A DNA stretch of 64,000 bases from the NCBI GenBank assembly GCA_016213825.1, contig JACQZP010000030.1:124001-188000 (forward strand). The letters run 5' to 3'. How positions within the stretch are numbered: position 1 is the first letter of the stretch; each line of letters begins with the position of its first letter. Below, piece by piece: positions 1-9,145 of the stretch. Source of the stretch: Acetobacterium woodii. GTDB lineage: Bacteria > Bacillota > Clostridia > Eubacteriales > Eubacteriaceae. The position numbers were made by a program, and so were the translations under genes. The notes under the pieces are model-generated. The model was not told where the DNA came from. It saw only the letters and a program-made list of their open reading frames with translations, and did not search any database.

Positions 1-2659
1 AAGGTAGCGTAAATCTGAAAATGGCACCGCCGTAACTTTTGTTTGCTGCTTCCATTTTGCCATGGTGAGCGTTGATGATGGATTTGCAGATAGATAAACC
101 AATGCCCATACCCCGGGAGGAATCGGCACTTTGTTTGCCATCAGGGATATAGGATTCAAATATATGCGACAGATGCTGATCACTTAGGCCAGAGCCATTA
201 TCAATCACCTCAAACACGGCATTTTCTGCGGTTTTTTTCACTTCTACCCGGATGGTTGAATCGGCCGAAGAGTGTTTGATGGCATTTTCAAGAAGATTGA
301 TGAGGACTTGTTCAATTAAGGTTCCATCCATTTCGACAACCAGCAATTCTTCTGGAACTGAAACTAATATTTTTTGTGTGGCGAAGCGCTTGCGGATGCG
401 ACTAATCGATTCGGCAACAATTTCTTCGACGGCCTCCGGCGATTTGGTAACCGTCATCGGTCCTTCGCTGATGCGGGTTACCGATAAAAGATTTTCAACC
501 ATTCGAATTAACCATTGCGATTCTTCCTTAATGTTGACGATCAAGGTATCAAGGGTTTCATCATCAAAATTCTTTCGGTTTTCTAAAAGGGCTGAGCTTG
601 ATCCCAAAATACCCGTGAGCGGTGTCCTCAAGTCGTGGGAAATGGCACGAAGCAGATTACTTCGCAATTTTTCTTTTTCAGATTCAATTAACATCCGGCT
701 TTGTTCAGCTGAAAGGTAGTGTCGTTCCAGGGCCATTTCAGCCTGGGAAGCAATCATGCTTAAAAACAGGCGATTATTTTGGTCGAGTTTTCCGTTTGTA
801 CAGGACAGGCCAATCACTCCAAAAACTCTTTTTTCGGAAAAAATCGGCATATAAAAGGCACCCGCACTCGTAAAGGTATCAGTACCCTTGCCAGCACATT
901 TTTTATTGATAAAGGTCCAGTGAGCAATTGCCTTTTCGTCTTCAGACAATAAAAATGAAGCATCCGGGTCATCCAGTGATTGCAAGAAGTTTTCCGGTTT
1001 GCCATTAATCGGATCCTGGGTGTAAAAAATTGCTGAACGTTTGAAAATATCGACCAGATAGTGATTCAGTAACCCCACGGTATTCTGCAGATCTCGGGAT
1101 ACCAACAACTTTTTATTAATCTCATACAGCACTTCTGTTCGATGTTCTCTTTCCACCGAAAATTGCGACTGCTTTTTGATCCGCAATGTCAGTGTGCTGG
1201 TGGTCAATGCAACCAGCAGCATCAGTGAGAAAGCAATCGGTGATCCTCTTTCGATGGTGTGCAAAGAGAAATAGGGAAATGAAAAAAAGAAATTAAAAAG
1301 CAAGACACTTAAAATAGCGGCGGAAATACCATAAATATAACCTGAGGTTACTCTGGAGATGATCAGTACGGATAAGATATAAATCATATTGATGTACTGG
1401 TTCTCAAAACCCAGGGTATGAAGCGCCATCGAAAAGAGCGTAGTTCCGCCGAGTGTTATTATAGTTTTCAAGGCGTCCTGGAACGAGAAACGCATATTTT
1501 CGCCAAATGAAAATCGTTTATATTTCTTTTTCTTGGCTCCGATTGAAGGAAGTTCGCCTGGGATAATATGTATTTCAATACTTGGCAACTGACTGATCAA
1601 TTGATCTTCTAAGCTTGGTTTAAATAGATTTCGAAGGCTTTTTTTGGTTCTGCTTTTTCCGATAATGATATTGGTAATACCAGTGAGTTTGGCATAACGG
1701 GCAATGACAGTCGGTACATCATAACCGCTGAGATTGACAATTTCGGCGCCCATTCGCTCAGCTAAATCGAGATTATCCCGAATACACTGTTTTTCAATAT
1801 CGGGAACATAATCAACCCCCAGGTTTTCAACGTAAACGGCAGTCCAAGGCGCATGAAAAGCTTCCGCGGTCCGCTGGGTCCAGCGGATACACTTAGCCGA
1901 TGAAGGGGAGCTGCTGATACAGACCATCAGTTTTATATTGGCCATTTTCCGGGACAAGCGAGATTCTTTCTGATTGGCATAGCTGATCCGGTTGGCCACT
2001 TTTCGCATGGCGATCTCCCGTAACAGACGTAGGTTTTCTTCGGTTAAAAAAGTATTGATAGGATCATCAGTTAACGTTGAACCATCCATTTTTTGTTTGT
2101 TAAAGCGTTTTAATAATTCTTCTGGTTCAATATCAATTAACTGGATCTTATCAGCATTATTAAAGACGTGATCAGGGATGGTCTCTTTGACCTTTTCTTT
2201 GGTAATGCTTTCAACAATATCCTTCAGACTTTCAAGATGCAGGACATTAACAGTTGTATAAACATCAATGCCGGCATTGAGAAGTTCTTCAATATCCTGG
2301 TAGCGTTTGTTGTTTCGAACGCCCGGCGCATTGGTATGCGCCAAATCATCGACCAGGATTAATTCAGGTTTAAGTTCCAGAGCGGCATCCAAATCAAATT
2401 CTTTAAGGAGGCTGCTTTGATGTTCCAGAATTTTGAGTGGCAATGACTTAAAATCATGCATTAATTCCATGGTCTCTGGTTGGGCATTTTGTTCCACGCA
2501 TCCGATTAAAACGTTCACGCCTCGTTTCATTTGTTCCTGGGCATCGTCAAGCATGGCATAGGTTTTTCCGGAACCTTTGGCATACCCGAAAAAGATTTCC
2601 AGTCGGCCTTTTTTGTTCAGTTCATATTGTGCTTCAAAAGAATTTGAAGGATCAGACAT
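1..2659 (-). CDS. kdpD: KdpD sensor histidine kinase, 3' end cut by window edge
   Basis: Membrane sensor kinase of the Kdp potassium-limitation two-component system. 886 codons are visible and the frame is still open at the left edge inside the last ATP-binding motif (GGAIFRFTLP), so very little is missing; the family is usually 880-900 residues. Order seen: N-terminal KdpD domain with P-loop GYAKGSGKT (residues 25-33), a UspA-like part, a hydrophobic stretch fitting four membrane helices (about 390-490), a GAF-like part, the HisKA box HDLRTPLTG with phospho-acceptor His near 675, and the N-box LLENAIKHSS near 790. The ATG at 2659 is preceded by GGTGG. It is the first gene of a leftward transcript; kdpE is probably next, outside the window (inference). 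Confidence 0.93.
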   Translation of the reverse strand, partial: MSDPSNSFEAQYELNKKGRLEIFFGYAKGSGKTYAMLDDAQEQMKRGVNVLIGCVEQNAQPETMELMHDFKSLPLKILEHQSSLLKEFDLDAALELKPELILVDDLAHTNAPGVRNNKRYQDIEELLNAGIDVYTTVNVLHLESLKDIVESITKEKVKETIPDHVFNNADKIQLIDIEPEELLKRFNKQKMDGSTLTDDPINTFLTEENLRLLREIAMRKVANRISYANQKESRLSRKMANIKLMVCISSSPSSAKCIRWTQRTAEAFHAPWTAVYVENLGVDYVPDIEKQCIRDNLDLAERMGAEIVNLSGYDVPTVIARYAKLTGITNIIIGKSRTKKSLRNLFKPSLEDQLISQLPSIEIHIIPGELPSIGAKKKKYKRFSFGENMRFSFQDALKTIITLGGTTLFSMALHTLGFENQYINMIYILSVLIISRVTSGYIYGISAAILSVLLFNFFFSFPYFSLHTIERGSPIAFSLMLLVALTTSTLTLRIKKQSQFSVEREHRTEVLYEINKKLLVSRDLQNTVGLLNHYLVDIFKRSAIFYTQDPINGKPENFLQSLDDPDASFLLSEDEKAIAHWTFINKKCAGKGTDTFTSAGAFYMPIFSEKRVFGVIGLSCTNGKLDQNNRLFLSMIASQAEMALERHYLSAEQSRMLIESEKEKLRSNLLRAISHDLRTPLTGILGSSSALLENRKNFDDETLDTLIVNIKEESQWLIRMVENLLSVTRISEGPMTVTKSPEAVEEIVAESISRIRKRFATQKILVSVPEELLVVEMDGTLIEQVLINLLENAIKHSSADSTIRVEVKKTAENAVFEVIDNGSGLSDQHLSHIFESYIPDGKQSADSSRGMGIGLSICKSIINAHHGKMEAANKSYGGAIFRFTLP

Positions 2660-2752
2660 ATTTTTTCCACCATTCGTATAAAATCATTTAGGATTAGTTA
2701 TATCATAGTTGTCAGTAAAAAAATATATAAAACGGCTAATATGAATATAATC

Positions 2753-2791
2753 TTTATACGTTAAGGTATTTTCTTTATACAATCTTTATAC
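2753..2791. promoter_or_regulatory. Triple TTTATAC direct repeat, candidate KdpE box
   Basis: TTTATAC occurs exactly at 2753-2759, 2774-2780 and 2785-2791, spaced 21 and 11 bp, that is two turns and one turn of the helix. It lies 94-132 bp upstream of the kdpD start. From memory the E. coli KdpE site also contains TTTATAC followed by a second T-rich half site. Tandem half sites spaced by a helical turn are typical of OmpR-family regulators. Autoregulation of kdpD is inferred. Confidence 0.5.
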
Positions 2792-2958
2792 CAGGTTTGG
2801 TAACAAGCTGTCAATCGAAAAGAACCAACTTTTTCATCGCTGGTGTCAACATTCAGGCGGTTAAATCGATTTAAAAAAAAGCAGTCTATTGTAAAAATCC
2901 GGTTTATTTGATGGATTTATTCTTAATTTTCTTTCACTAATATGGAAGAATGAGGCTC

Positions 2959-2987
2959 TTGTTTATTTAAGACTTAACTGTTATAAT
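2959..2987 (+). promoter_or_regulatory. Sigma-A promoter of the small Cys-rich gene
   Basis: TTGTTT at 2959-2964 and TATAAT at 2982-2987 are separated by 17 bp, about 65 bp upstream of the ATG at 3053. The rest of 2660-3052 holds only the kdpD upstream region and AT-rich sequence. Confidence 0.6.
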
Positions 2988-3052
2988 GGCAAAATCAATA
3001 TTTAAAACACATTTAATTTATGTTTTTAAATTATTAATCAAAAGGAGAGCAA

Positions 3053-3214
3053 ATGGAATCAACTGAGAAAAATACATGTTCTTATTTAAATTGCAGTTTC
3101 AATGTCAGCGGACGATGTCCAGACATGGATGTATTAAAAAATCCCTGGAAAGAAACCGGCTGTATTTTCTATAAAAATAAGAACATTCAGACAGACGATA
3201 AAAAAAGCGAATAA
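3053..3214 (+). CDS. Small Cys-rich protein, 53 aa, unknown function
   Basis: A 53-residue protein with its own promoter, a good ribosome binding site (AAGGAGAG, seven bases before the ATG) and its own terminator. Four cysteines fall in the first 37 residues: C9-X4-C14, then C22 in a GRCPDMD segment and C37 in TGCIFY. The spacing suggests a small metal (Zn or Fe-S) or redox domain. The tail is charged and probably flexible. I do not recognise the family and give no function. The signals on both sides make it a real gene rather than a chance ORF. Confidence 0.7.
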   Translation: MESTEKNTCSYLNCSFNVSGRCPDMDVLKNPWKETGCIFYKNKNIQTDDKKSE

Positions 3215-3221
3215 GCATAAC

Positions 3222-3250
3222 AAAAAAAACGTCGAAAGGCGTTTTTTTTA
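3222..3250 (+). terminator. Terminator after the small Cys-rich gene
   Basis: An A-tract, the short stem ACGTC/GGCGT (one G-U pair) closed by a GAAA loop, and a run of eight T. Confidence 0.65.
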
Positions 3251-3296
3251 TGCTCAAAATTCAGTTATTTTAAAAAGTACTTAAAAAAATTCAATA

Positions 3297-3340
3297 CCGT
3301 TGCATTTGCAACGGCGCAAAGAGAATGCTCCGGATATAAT
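3297..3340 (+). promoter_or_regulatory. hcp promoter with CRP/FNR-type operator at -41.5
   Basis: The perfect inverted repeat CCGTTGCA-TT-TGCAACGG (3297-3314) lies upstream of TATAAT (3335-3340). With a start near 3347 its centre is at about -41.5, the position used by class II CRP/FNR activators. No -35 hexamer is present (the expected position reads CGGCGC), which fits activator-dependent transcription. HcpR, a CRP/FNR-family regulator of hcp genes, is the natural candidate; that name is inferred. Confidence 0.6.
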
Positions 3341-3424
3341 AGCATCATAGAAACGAGGTAGCGATACCAGTTTAGTTTAGAAATAAAAGATCAAAAATAA
3401 ATAAAAATTTTGGAGGATTATCTA

Positions 3425-5140
3425 ATGAGTATGTTTTGTTATCAATGTCAGGAAGCGGCCAAGGGACAAGGCTGTAGTGTTAAAGGTGTTTGTGGGAAAA
3501 ACGAAGAGGTTGCAAAACTTCAGGATTTACTGATTTATACCATTAAAGGAATTTCAGAAATTGTGGTAAAAGGCGAATTGAATGCTAAGGAGCTGGGAGA
3601 TGTTAACCACGAGGTGCTAAGAAGCTTGTTTATGACCATCACCAATGCCAATTTCGATGACGCCGCATTTGTAAAAGAAATAAAGAAAATGACAACCATG
3701 AGAAATCGGTTGCGAGATATGGTGGATGTCGCCAATAAAAAAGACGCCCCCAACTTTTTTCAAAAACTGCTAGGCTTAAAGAAAGAGCAAAAAGGTAAAA
3801 AAATTGCCGTTTCTGAACTTCACGATGCTGCCAGATTTGAAGTGGGTACCAAGGCTGAAATGCTTAAAAAAGCAGCGTCTGTGGGCATACTGGCAACCAA
3901 AAATGAAGATGTCCGCTCATTAAGAGAATTAATCACCTATGGGGTAAAAGGTTTGGCAGCCTATGCTGAACATGCCTTGAATCTTGGCAAAGAAGACGAA
4001 AACTTGTATGCTTTTATATATGAAGCAATGGCAGCAACCCTTAATGATAAACTCAGTGCTGACGATCTGGTGGCCCTTACCTTAAAAACCGGCCAGTTTG
4101 GGGTAACCGTGATGGCACTGCTCGACGAAGCCAATACTTCAAAATATGGCAATCCAGAAATAACTGAAGTTAATATCGGTGTTAAAAAGAATCCGGCGAT
4201 TTTAATCTCCGGTCATGATTTAACCGACCTGGAACAGCTGTTGGAACAAACCAAAGGAACTGGCGTAGATGTCTATACCCATAGTGAAATGCTGCCGGCC
4301 CATTACTATCCAGCCTTTAAGAAATATGACAACTTTGTTGGAAACTACGGAAATGCTTGGTGGAAACAGATCGAAGAATTTGACTCTTTTAACGGACCGA
4401 TTCTTTTTACCACCAATTGTATTGTTCCGCCAAAGAGTGATGAAGTAAAAAAACGTATTTTTACAACCGGTGCTTCCGGCCATCCCGGCTGTACTCATAT
4501 TGATGCAGATGCCAACGGCAAAAAAGACTTTTCGCAGATTATTGAAATGGCCAAACGACTTAAAGCACCAACTGAAATCGAAACCGGAAAAATCGTCGGC
4601 GGTTTTGCCCACGAACAGGTTTTTGCCCTGGCAGACAAGGTTGTCGATGCTGTTAAATCCGGCGCTATTAAAAAATTCTTTGTCATGGCAGGCTGTGATG
4701 GACGGATGAAATCAAGAGATTATTACGGCGATTTTGCCGAACAATTGCCAAAAGATACGGTTATCCTAACCGCCGGCTGTGCAAAATATAAATACAATAA
4801 GCTGGATTTAGGCGACATCGGCGGCATTCCCCGACTACTTGATGCCGGACAGTGCAACGACTCTTATTCACTGGCATTAATCGCCCTGAAATTAAAAGAA
4901 GTATTTGAACTTAATGACATTAACGATTTGCCGATTGCCTATAATATTTCCTGGTATGAACAAAAAGCTGTAATCGTGCTGCTGGCCTTGTTACATCTCG
5001 GTGTCAAGAATATTCATCTAGGACCAACCCTGCCAGCATTCCTTTCAGCTAATGTGGCCAATGTCTTAATTGATAACTTCGGAATCGCCGGAATTGGTTC
5101 TGTTGATGAAGATATCGCATTATTTATGGGAACAAAATAA
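3425..5140 (+). CDS. hcp: Hybrid cluster protein (hydroxylamine reductase)
   Basis: Cytoplasmic Fe-S protein linked to nitrosative stress and NO/hydroxylamine reduction; 571 residues. The N-terminal cluster cysteines are C5-X2-C8-X8-C17-X5-C23 ([15 protein letters not shown]). Hybrid-cluster segments follow in the usual order: [36 protein letters not shown] and [12 protein letters not shown]. The frame can be extended to a TTG at 3410, but GGAGG at 3412-3416 sits correctly for the ATG at 3425, which I chose. No Hcr reductase gene is adjacent, as is common in strict anaerobes. The gene stands alone between its regulated promoter and a strong terminator. Confidence 0.96.
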   Translation: MSMFCYQCQEAAKGQGCSVKGVCGKNEEVAKLQDLLIYTIKGISEIVVKGELNAKELGDVNHEVLRSLFMTITNANFDDAAFVKEIKKMTTMRNRLRDMVDVANKKDAPNFFQKLLGLKKEQKGKKIAVSELHDAARFEVGTKAEMLKKAASVGILATKNEDVRSLRELITYGVKGLAAYAEHALNLGKEDENLYAFIYEAMAATLNDKLSADDLVALTLKTGQFGVTVMALLDEANTSKYGNPEITEVNIGVKKNPAILISGHDLTDLEQLLEQTKGTGVDVYTHSEMLPAHYYPAFKKYDNFVGNYGNAWWKQIEEFDSFNGPILFTTNCIVPPKSDEVKKRIFTTGASGHPGCTHIDADANGKKDFSQIIEMAKRLKAPTEIETGKIVGGFAHEQVFALADKVVDAVKSGAIKKFFVMAGCDGRMKSRDYYGDFAEQLPKDTVILTAGCAKYKYNKLDLGDIGGIPRLLDAGQCNDSYSLALIALKLKEVFELNDINDLPIAYNISWYEQKAVIVLLALLHLGVKNIHLGPTLPAFLSANVANVLIDNFGIAGIGSVDEDIALFMGTK

Positions 5141-5175
5141 ATCACCAGGATTATTATCAATCACAAGAACACTAT

Positions 5176-5208
5176 AAAAAAGGAGCTGCCATTTGGCAGC
5201 TCCTTTTT
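5176..5208. terminator. Strong bidirectional terminator between hcp and the ZIP gene
   Basis: Stem GGAGCTGCC/GGCAGCTCC with loop ATTT, flanked by A5 and T5. It serves hcp on the plus strand and the converging ZIP gene on the minus strand. Confidence 0.9.
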
Positions 5209-5215
5209 GTTTAAC

Positions 5216-5971
5216 TTAACCAGCCAGATGACTGATGAAAAAAGCGATAAAAAATCCTAAGGCCGTGGCCAGGGCGATGAACCGTCCACCTTCTTCAAAA
5301 GCTTCTGGCATCATGGTGTCGGCCAGCATTGCCAGGATTGCACCAGCTGCTAAGGAGAGAGTTACCGCGATGATCTCCTGAGAGGCATTGCCTAAAATGG
5401 CATAGCCTAAAGCAGAAGCCACGGCCGAGGCTAAAATAGTGATCCCCCAAATTGATAAGATATAAAGGTGGGATTTTCCGGCGCTTTTCATCCCCTGGGC
5501 GCCGGAGATTCCTTCCGGCAGGTTGCTGAGAAAAACGGCGATCATCATACTCACTCCAATACCTTCGCCGGCCGCCAGACCAATGCCAATAGCCAGGGAT
5601 TCGGGAATCCCATCTAAGACCGCGCCAAGTAGGATGGCCGAACCGGAGTTACTGGTCGGGGTGCTGTTTTTGTGGGCCATAATTTTACCATGACCATGTT
5701 TGCGGAAATGTCCGCCGGCATGATCGATTAGATAATCACCGATTACAAATAATAGGGTACCGATTAAGAAACCAATGGAGACAGATACGAAACCACCGGT
5801 TACAAAAGCATGTTCCATCAGGTCGAAGGTCAGGGCGGAGATCATGACGCCAGAGCCAAATGCCATAATTGCCCCTAAGATGTATTTGGGTATTTTCAGA
5901 TACATACCAAAAAGTGCCCCAATAAAAAGGGTAGACCCGCTGATGAAACCAAAGATTGCAGCCATCGCCAT
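5216..5971 (-). CDS. ZIP-family divalent metal transporter (ZupT-like)
   Basis: Predicted inner-membrane importer for zinc or related divalent cations, 251 residues, the usual size for bacterial ZIP proteins. Repeated hydrophobic helices run through the protein. Family signatures are visible: LGAVLDGIPESLAIGIGL, and FLSNLPEGISGAQGMK with the N-x-PEG motif of the metal path. A His-rich cytosolic loop (HAGGHFRKHGHGK) occupies residues 84-96. GGAGG lies nine bases before the ATG at 5971; a second ATG two codons later is possible. It is transcribed convergently with hcp. Substrate not determinable. Confidence 0.85.
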   Translation of the reverse strand: MAMAAIFGFISGSTLFIGALFGMYLKIPKYILGAIMAFGSGVMISALTFDLMEHAFVTGGFVSVSIGFLIGTLLFVIGDYLIDHAGGHFRKHGHGKIMAHKNSTPTSNSGSAILLGAVLDGIPESLAIGIGLAAGEGIGVSMMIAVFLSNLPEGISGAQGMKSAGKSHLYILSIWGITILASAVASALGYAILGNASQEIIAVTLSLAAGAILAMLADTMMPEAFEEGGRFIALATALGFFIAFFISHLAG

Positions 5972-6209
5972 ATCAAAAATCCTCCTTTAGTATATAGATA
6001 GAAAAATCGAAATAAAAACAAGATCAGTTTCATTGAGTTTAACACCGATTTATGATGATTGTCAAATAAAGAATAAAGCATGATTGCGGTCGTGAGTTTG
6101 CGGGGGAAAATATTTGAAACCGTTTATTCTTTTATTATGGCAAAAAGAATGTTAGGATATTAATATGATAAAATCAATATAAAAAAACGCAAAATAAATG
6201 AGGTTAAAA

Positions 6210-7379
6210 ATGAGTGAATTAATCAAAGCGATGGAATCTTGCTTTAATCAGCAAATATATAAAATCATCCTGAGCAAACCGAAAAAAAAATCAGCAGAGA
6301 ATATAATGAGCTATAAAAAAATTACCATCAGCCAGATAAATGCTGATTATCATCTGGAAAAATTTACAGATACTCAGGTTTTTAATGAGAATCTGAATGA
6401 ACAAGCGCTGAAAGATTTTTTGCTGATAGCGCTGGCGGATGATTTCCTGCAATACAATGCCTGGGATCAGCAATATGAATATATTATCCAGGTCAGTAAA
6501 AAAGGGAAGCTCTCAGCATCAAAAAAAACCGTTAAAGAAGCGCCTAAAATGGCAATCAATCACAACCGTGAAAAAAACTATCTCCTTAAAGAAGGGGTTG
6601 TCATTGAGCCGTTGATAGATATGGGGATTTTTACCAAAGAAGGAAAAGTTGTCAACACCATGTATGACAAATTCAAACAGATCAATCGCTTTGTGGAAAT
6701 CATCGATGATGAAATCAAGAATCTTGATCCCGACATACCATTAAATATCATTGACTTTGGCTGTGGAAAATCGTATCTGACCTTTATTTTATACTATTAT
6801 CTCACTGAAATAAAAAAAATGAAGGTACGCATCGTCGGATTGGACTTAAAACAGGATGTCATTGCCCGGTGCAATGAAAGTGCCAGGAAATACGGGTACG
6901 AGCAGCTGTCCTTTGAATTGGGAAACATCCATAGCTACGAAAGTGAGTTTCCCGTGGATATGATTATCACCCTGCATGCCTGTGATACCGCCACTGATTT
7001 TGCTTTATTCAATGCCGTCAAATGGGATGCCAAGCTGATTTTTTCAGTGCCCTGCTGTCAGCACGAGTTAAACGGCCAGATGGAAACCGAAGCGCTGTCA
7101 TTGTTGACTAAATACGGCATTATCAAGGAACGAACGGCAGCCCTGATGACCGATGCCATTAGAGGAAGTCTGCTGGAATATTGTGGTTACAAGGTACAGC
7201 TGCTGGAATTTGTAGATCTGGCCCACACCCCCAAAAATATTTTAATCCGGGCCAGGAAAGCAAAATCGAGTGAAAAAAAGCGGAACGAAGCATTGAATGA
7301 GGTCAATCAGGTGATCCAGACATTCTCGTTCAAACCAACCCTCTATCAACTGTTGGACGCTGAGGGGATGATAAAATAA
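6210..7379 (+). CDS. SAM-dependent methyltransferase (Methyltransf_32-like)
   Basis: 389-residue protein with a class I SAM-binding fold in its second half. Motif I is IIDFGCGKSYLTF near residue 178, followed by the acidic VGLDLKQDV. The catalytic region has TLHACDTATDFAL and FSVPCCQHEL. The LHACD...PCC pair is what I remember for PF13679, a family related to eukaryotic METTL25/RRNAD1; substrate unknown. The first 150 residues form a separate domain, perhaps for binding RNA or protein. GAGG sits just before the second ATG (6210), so I prefer that start over 6198. Monocistronic by appearance. Confidence 0.75.
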   Translation: MSELIKAMESCFNQQIYKIILSKPKKKSAENIMSYKKITISQINADYHLEKFTDTQVFNENLNEQALKDFLLIALADDFLQYNAWDQQYEYIIQVSKKGKLSASKKTVKEAPKMAINHNREKNYLLKEGVVIEPLIDMGIFTKEGKVVNTMYDKFKQINRFVEIIDDEIKNLDPDIPLNIIDFGCGKSYLTFILYYYLTEIKKMKVRIVGLDLKQDVIARCNESARKYGYEQLSFELGNIHSYESEFPVDMIITLHACDTATDFALFNAVKWDAKLIFSVPCCQHELNGQMETEALSLLTKYGIIKERTAALMTDAIRGSLLEYCGYKVQLLEFVDLAHTPKNILIRARKAKSSEKKRNEALNEVNQVIQTFSFKPTLYQLLDAEGMIK

Positions 7380-7482
7380 ATTCTGAAAGTCAATCTGGAA
7401 TAACGATTGTCCAAAATACGGAGTGGTCTCGGTATTTGCAAAAAAGCTCATAAATAATTAATAGCAAAGTAGGTGAAATGCA

Positions 7483-8409
7483 ATGTCTGAACATGATCAC
7501 GAACACAATCATTTAGAAACGGCTCATAACCACGATACATTGAAATTATCTGGTAAAAAAATATTCTGGGTGACCGTTTTAAATGCGACCATTACCATTG
7601 CTGAAATCATCGGCGGTATTTTATCGGGCAGTCTGGCATTATTATCCGATGCCGTTCATAATTTAAGTGATACGGTTGCCATAGCCCTCTCCTACTTGGC
7701 TAATCGTATTGCTCAAAAACCACATGATGAAAAGCGAACATATGGCTATAAACGGGCTGAAATTCTATCCGCATTTGTAAATGCAACCGTGCTATTAGCT
7801 TTGTCTACTGTATTAATCGTTGAAGCAATTAAGCGATGGCAGTCTCCGGAAAACATTGACGGTATCCTAATGATCATTGTGGCATCGATAGGATTGGTAG
7901 CGAACTTTATTTCAGTATTTTTGCTGGAGAAGGATTCCCATGAAAATTTAAACATCAAGTCCAGCTATCTTCATCTGATCAGTGACACGGTATCATCCAT
8001 CGGGGTTCTGGTTGGTGGGATTGCGATTCAGTTATGGAATGTTGTCTGGATCGATCCACTTATTACAGTGTTAATTTCACTATATATTATTAGGGAAACC
8101 TGGCATGTTATCAGAAAAACAGTTGAAATTCTGATGCAATCCTCGGCACCTCTGGATTATGAAGCAATCAAAATCGATATTGAAAAAATTGATAAGGTCA
8201 AGAACCTTCATCATGTTCATTCATGGATGACGAATGAAAAAACGATTTATTTTGAGGCGCATGTTGATATGGAAGATATGCCGTTATCCGAGGTAGAAAC
8301 GATTTATGATAAAATTGAACATTTGCTTCTGGAACATTATGGTATCTGCCATGTGACACTACAGGCAGAAGTTGATAAATGTTGCGATAAACGGCTGTTT
8401 AAAATATAA
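7483..8409 (+). CDS. Cation diffusion facilitator (CzcD-like efflux protein)
   Basis: Membrane antiporter exporting Zn, Cd, Co or similar ions, 308 residues, standard CDF length. The N-terminus is His-rich (MSEHDHEHNHLETAHNHD). Six hydrophobic segments follow; transport-site motifs are LLSDAVHNLSDTVA (HxxxD, helix II) and YLHLISDTVSSIG (HxxxD, helix V). The C-terminal cytoplasmic domain (about 210-308) carries the His residues of the regulatory metal site (HHVHSW) and ends with a CC pair. AGGTG precedes the ATG. Downstream lie a decayed gene and arsC. Confidence 0.92.
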   Translation: MSEHDHEHNHLETAHNHDTLKLSGKKIFWVTVLNATITIAEIIGGILSGSLALLSDAVHNLSDTVAIALSYLANRIAQKPHDEKRTYGYKRAEILSAFVNATVLLALSTVLIVEAIKRWQSPENIDGILMIIVASIGLVANFISVFLLEKDSHENLNIKSSYLHLISDTVSSIGVLVGGIAIQLWNVVWIDPLITVLISLYIIRETWHVIRKTVEILMQSSAPLDYEAIKIDIEKIDKVKNLHHVHSWMTNEKTIYFEAHVDMEDMPLSEVETIYDKIEHLLLEHYGICHVTLQAEVDKCCDKRLFKI

Positions 8410-8450
8410 AGAGATAAAGTTTGAAAGCTATGATAATACGGAACATTAAG

Positions 8451-8560
8451 ATGATCAATATAAAAGCGGGAAGCCAACACCGGCACTGGGCGTAGATGAA
8501 CTGATGAAGTTTTCTGGCAAGATCCCGTCGGTTGAGGAACTGAAAAAATATCTGCAATAA
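8451..8560 (+). pseudogene. Remnant of a thioredoxin-like redox-active disulfide gene
   Basis: The frame ending at 8560 reads KSGKPTPALGVDELMKFSG and then KIPSVEELKKYLQ-stop, which matches the C-terminus of small MTH895/TM0996-type thioredoxin-like proteins (TPALVIDG...SGKIPSVEEIKK). The ATG at 8451 opens in another frame with MINIK, a plausible original N-terminus. The two ends are almost fused, so about 40 codons, including the active-site CxxC, are gone. Such genes often accompany arsenical permease and arsR genes (established association); arsC follows here. Confidence 0.7.
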
Positions 8561-8570
8561 ATAAACTATT

Positions 8571-8605
8571 TAGCCGGTTGGATTAAATCCAACCGGCTAT
8601 TTTTG
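8571..8605. terminator. Bidirectional terminator
   Basis: A near-perfect 14-bp stem (TAGCCGGTTGGATT and its complement) followed by TTTTT. It lies between the remnant and the converging arsC. Confidence 0.9.
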
Positions 8606-8612
8606 AATACAC

Positions 8613-9023
8613 TTAAAATAGGTTAAGTTGATCGCTTTTGATTAGCTCAGCTAGTTTTTTGACATTGGCTTCAATCTGGTCGATAATCGCTATAAATTCC
8701 GTATCGCTTTTCCCACTGGGGTCTTCCAGTCCCCAGTCTTCGACATAGCGGCTAGGCAGGTAGGGGCAGACTACGTTGCAGCCCATTTTGATGACAATAT
8801 CAATCGGCGGAAGTTCGGTTAGTAACTTGGCGTGTTGCGTTGCCTCCATATCAAGATCATATCGTTCTTTCATCAACCGAACGGCATCCTGATTGATTTG
8901 CGGCTTGGTCTCAGTTCCGGCAGAATAGCTTTCAAAAACATCACTGGCAAATTTTTTCCCCAGGGCTTCAGCCATTTGGCTCCGGCAGGAATTATGGACA
9001 CAGACAAAAAGAACTTTAATCAT
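8613..9023 (-). CDS. arsC: Arsenate reductase, thioredoxin-coupled LMW-PTP fold
   Basis: Reduces arsenate to arsenite; 136 residues, typical for the low-molecular-weight phosphatase fold. The P-loop is C8-VHNSC-R14 (CX5R with SQ following). The resolving cysteines are C82 and C86 in KMGCNVVCPYLP, followed by the catalytic DPSGKSD. The close C82/C86 spacing matches the CxxxC form common in clostridia rather than the S. aureus CX6C form. GGAG precedes the ATG. No arsenite permease gene is in the window. It converges on the thioredoxin-like remnant, which would once have been a possible electron donor (inference). Confidence 0.9.
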   Translation of the reverse strand: MIKVLFVCVHNSCRSQMAEALGKKFASDVFESYSAGTETKPQINQDAVRLMKERYDLDMEATQHAKLLTELPPIDIVIKMGCNVVCPYLPSRYVEDWGLEDPSGKSDTEFIAIIDQIEANVKKLAELIKSDQLNLF

Positions 9024-9116
9024 CGTTTAAACTCCTGTCAATAAAGATTTGACTATAATGTTAACACAATCAAAAAATACGAACGAGATAAGTTATGTTA
9101 AATTTAAAAAATAGTT

Positions 9117-9145
9117 TTGACGGTTAGTTTTTAGCATGCTATCAT
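9117..9145 (+). promoter_or_regulatory. Sigma-A promoter of the UroD-like gene
   Basis: TTGACG (9117-9122), 17 bp, TATCAT (9140-9145). ATCATAATAA at 9141 resembles the ATCATATGAA element of the lpdA and arsA promoters at the same distance from the -35 box, but the next copy (9158) is out of register by one base. Confidence 0.55.

Noticed and set aside
252-719. Plus-strand ORF inside kdpD
   Set aside because: Shadow of the histidine kinase on the other strand, whose domains are intact.
8410-8570. Intact small gene downstream of the cation-efflux gene
   Set aside because: The C-terminal signature and the only upstream ATG are in different frames and the active-site part is missing.
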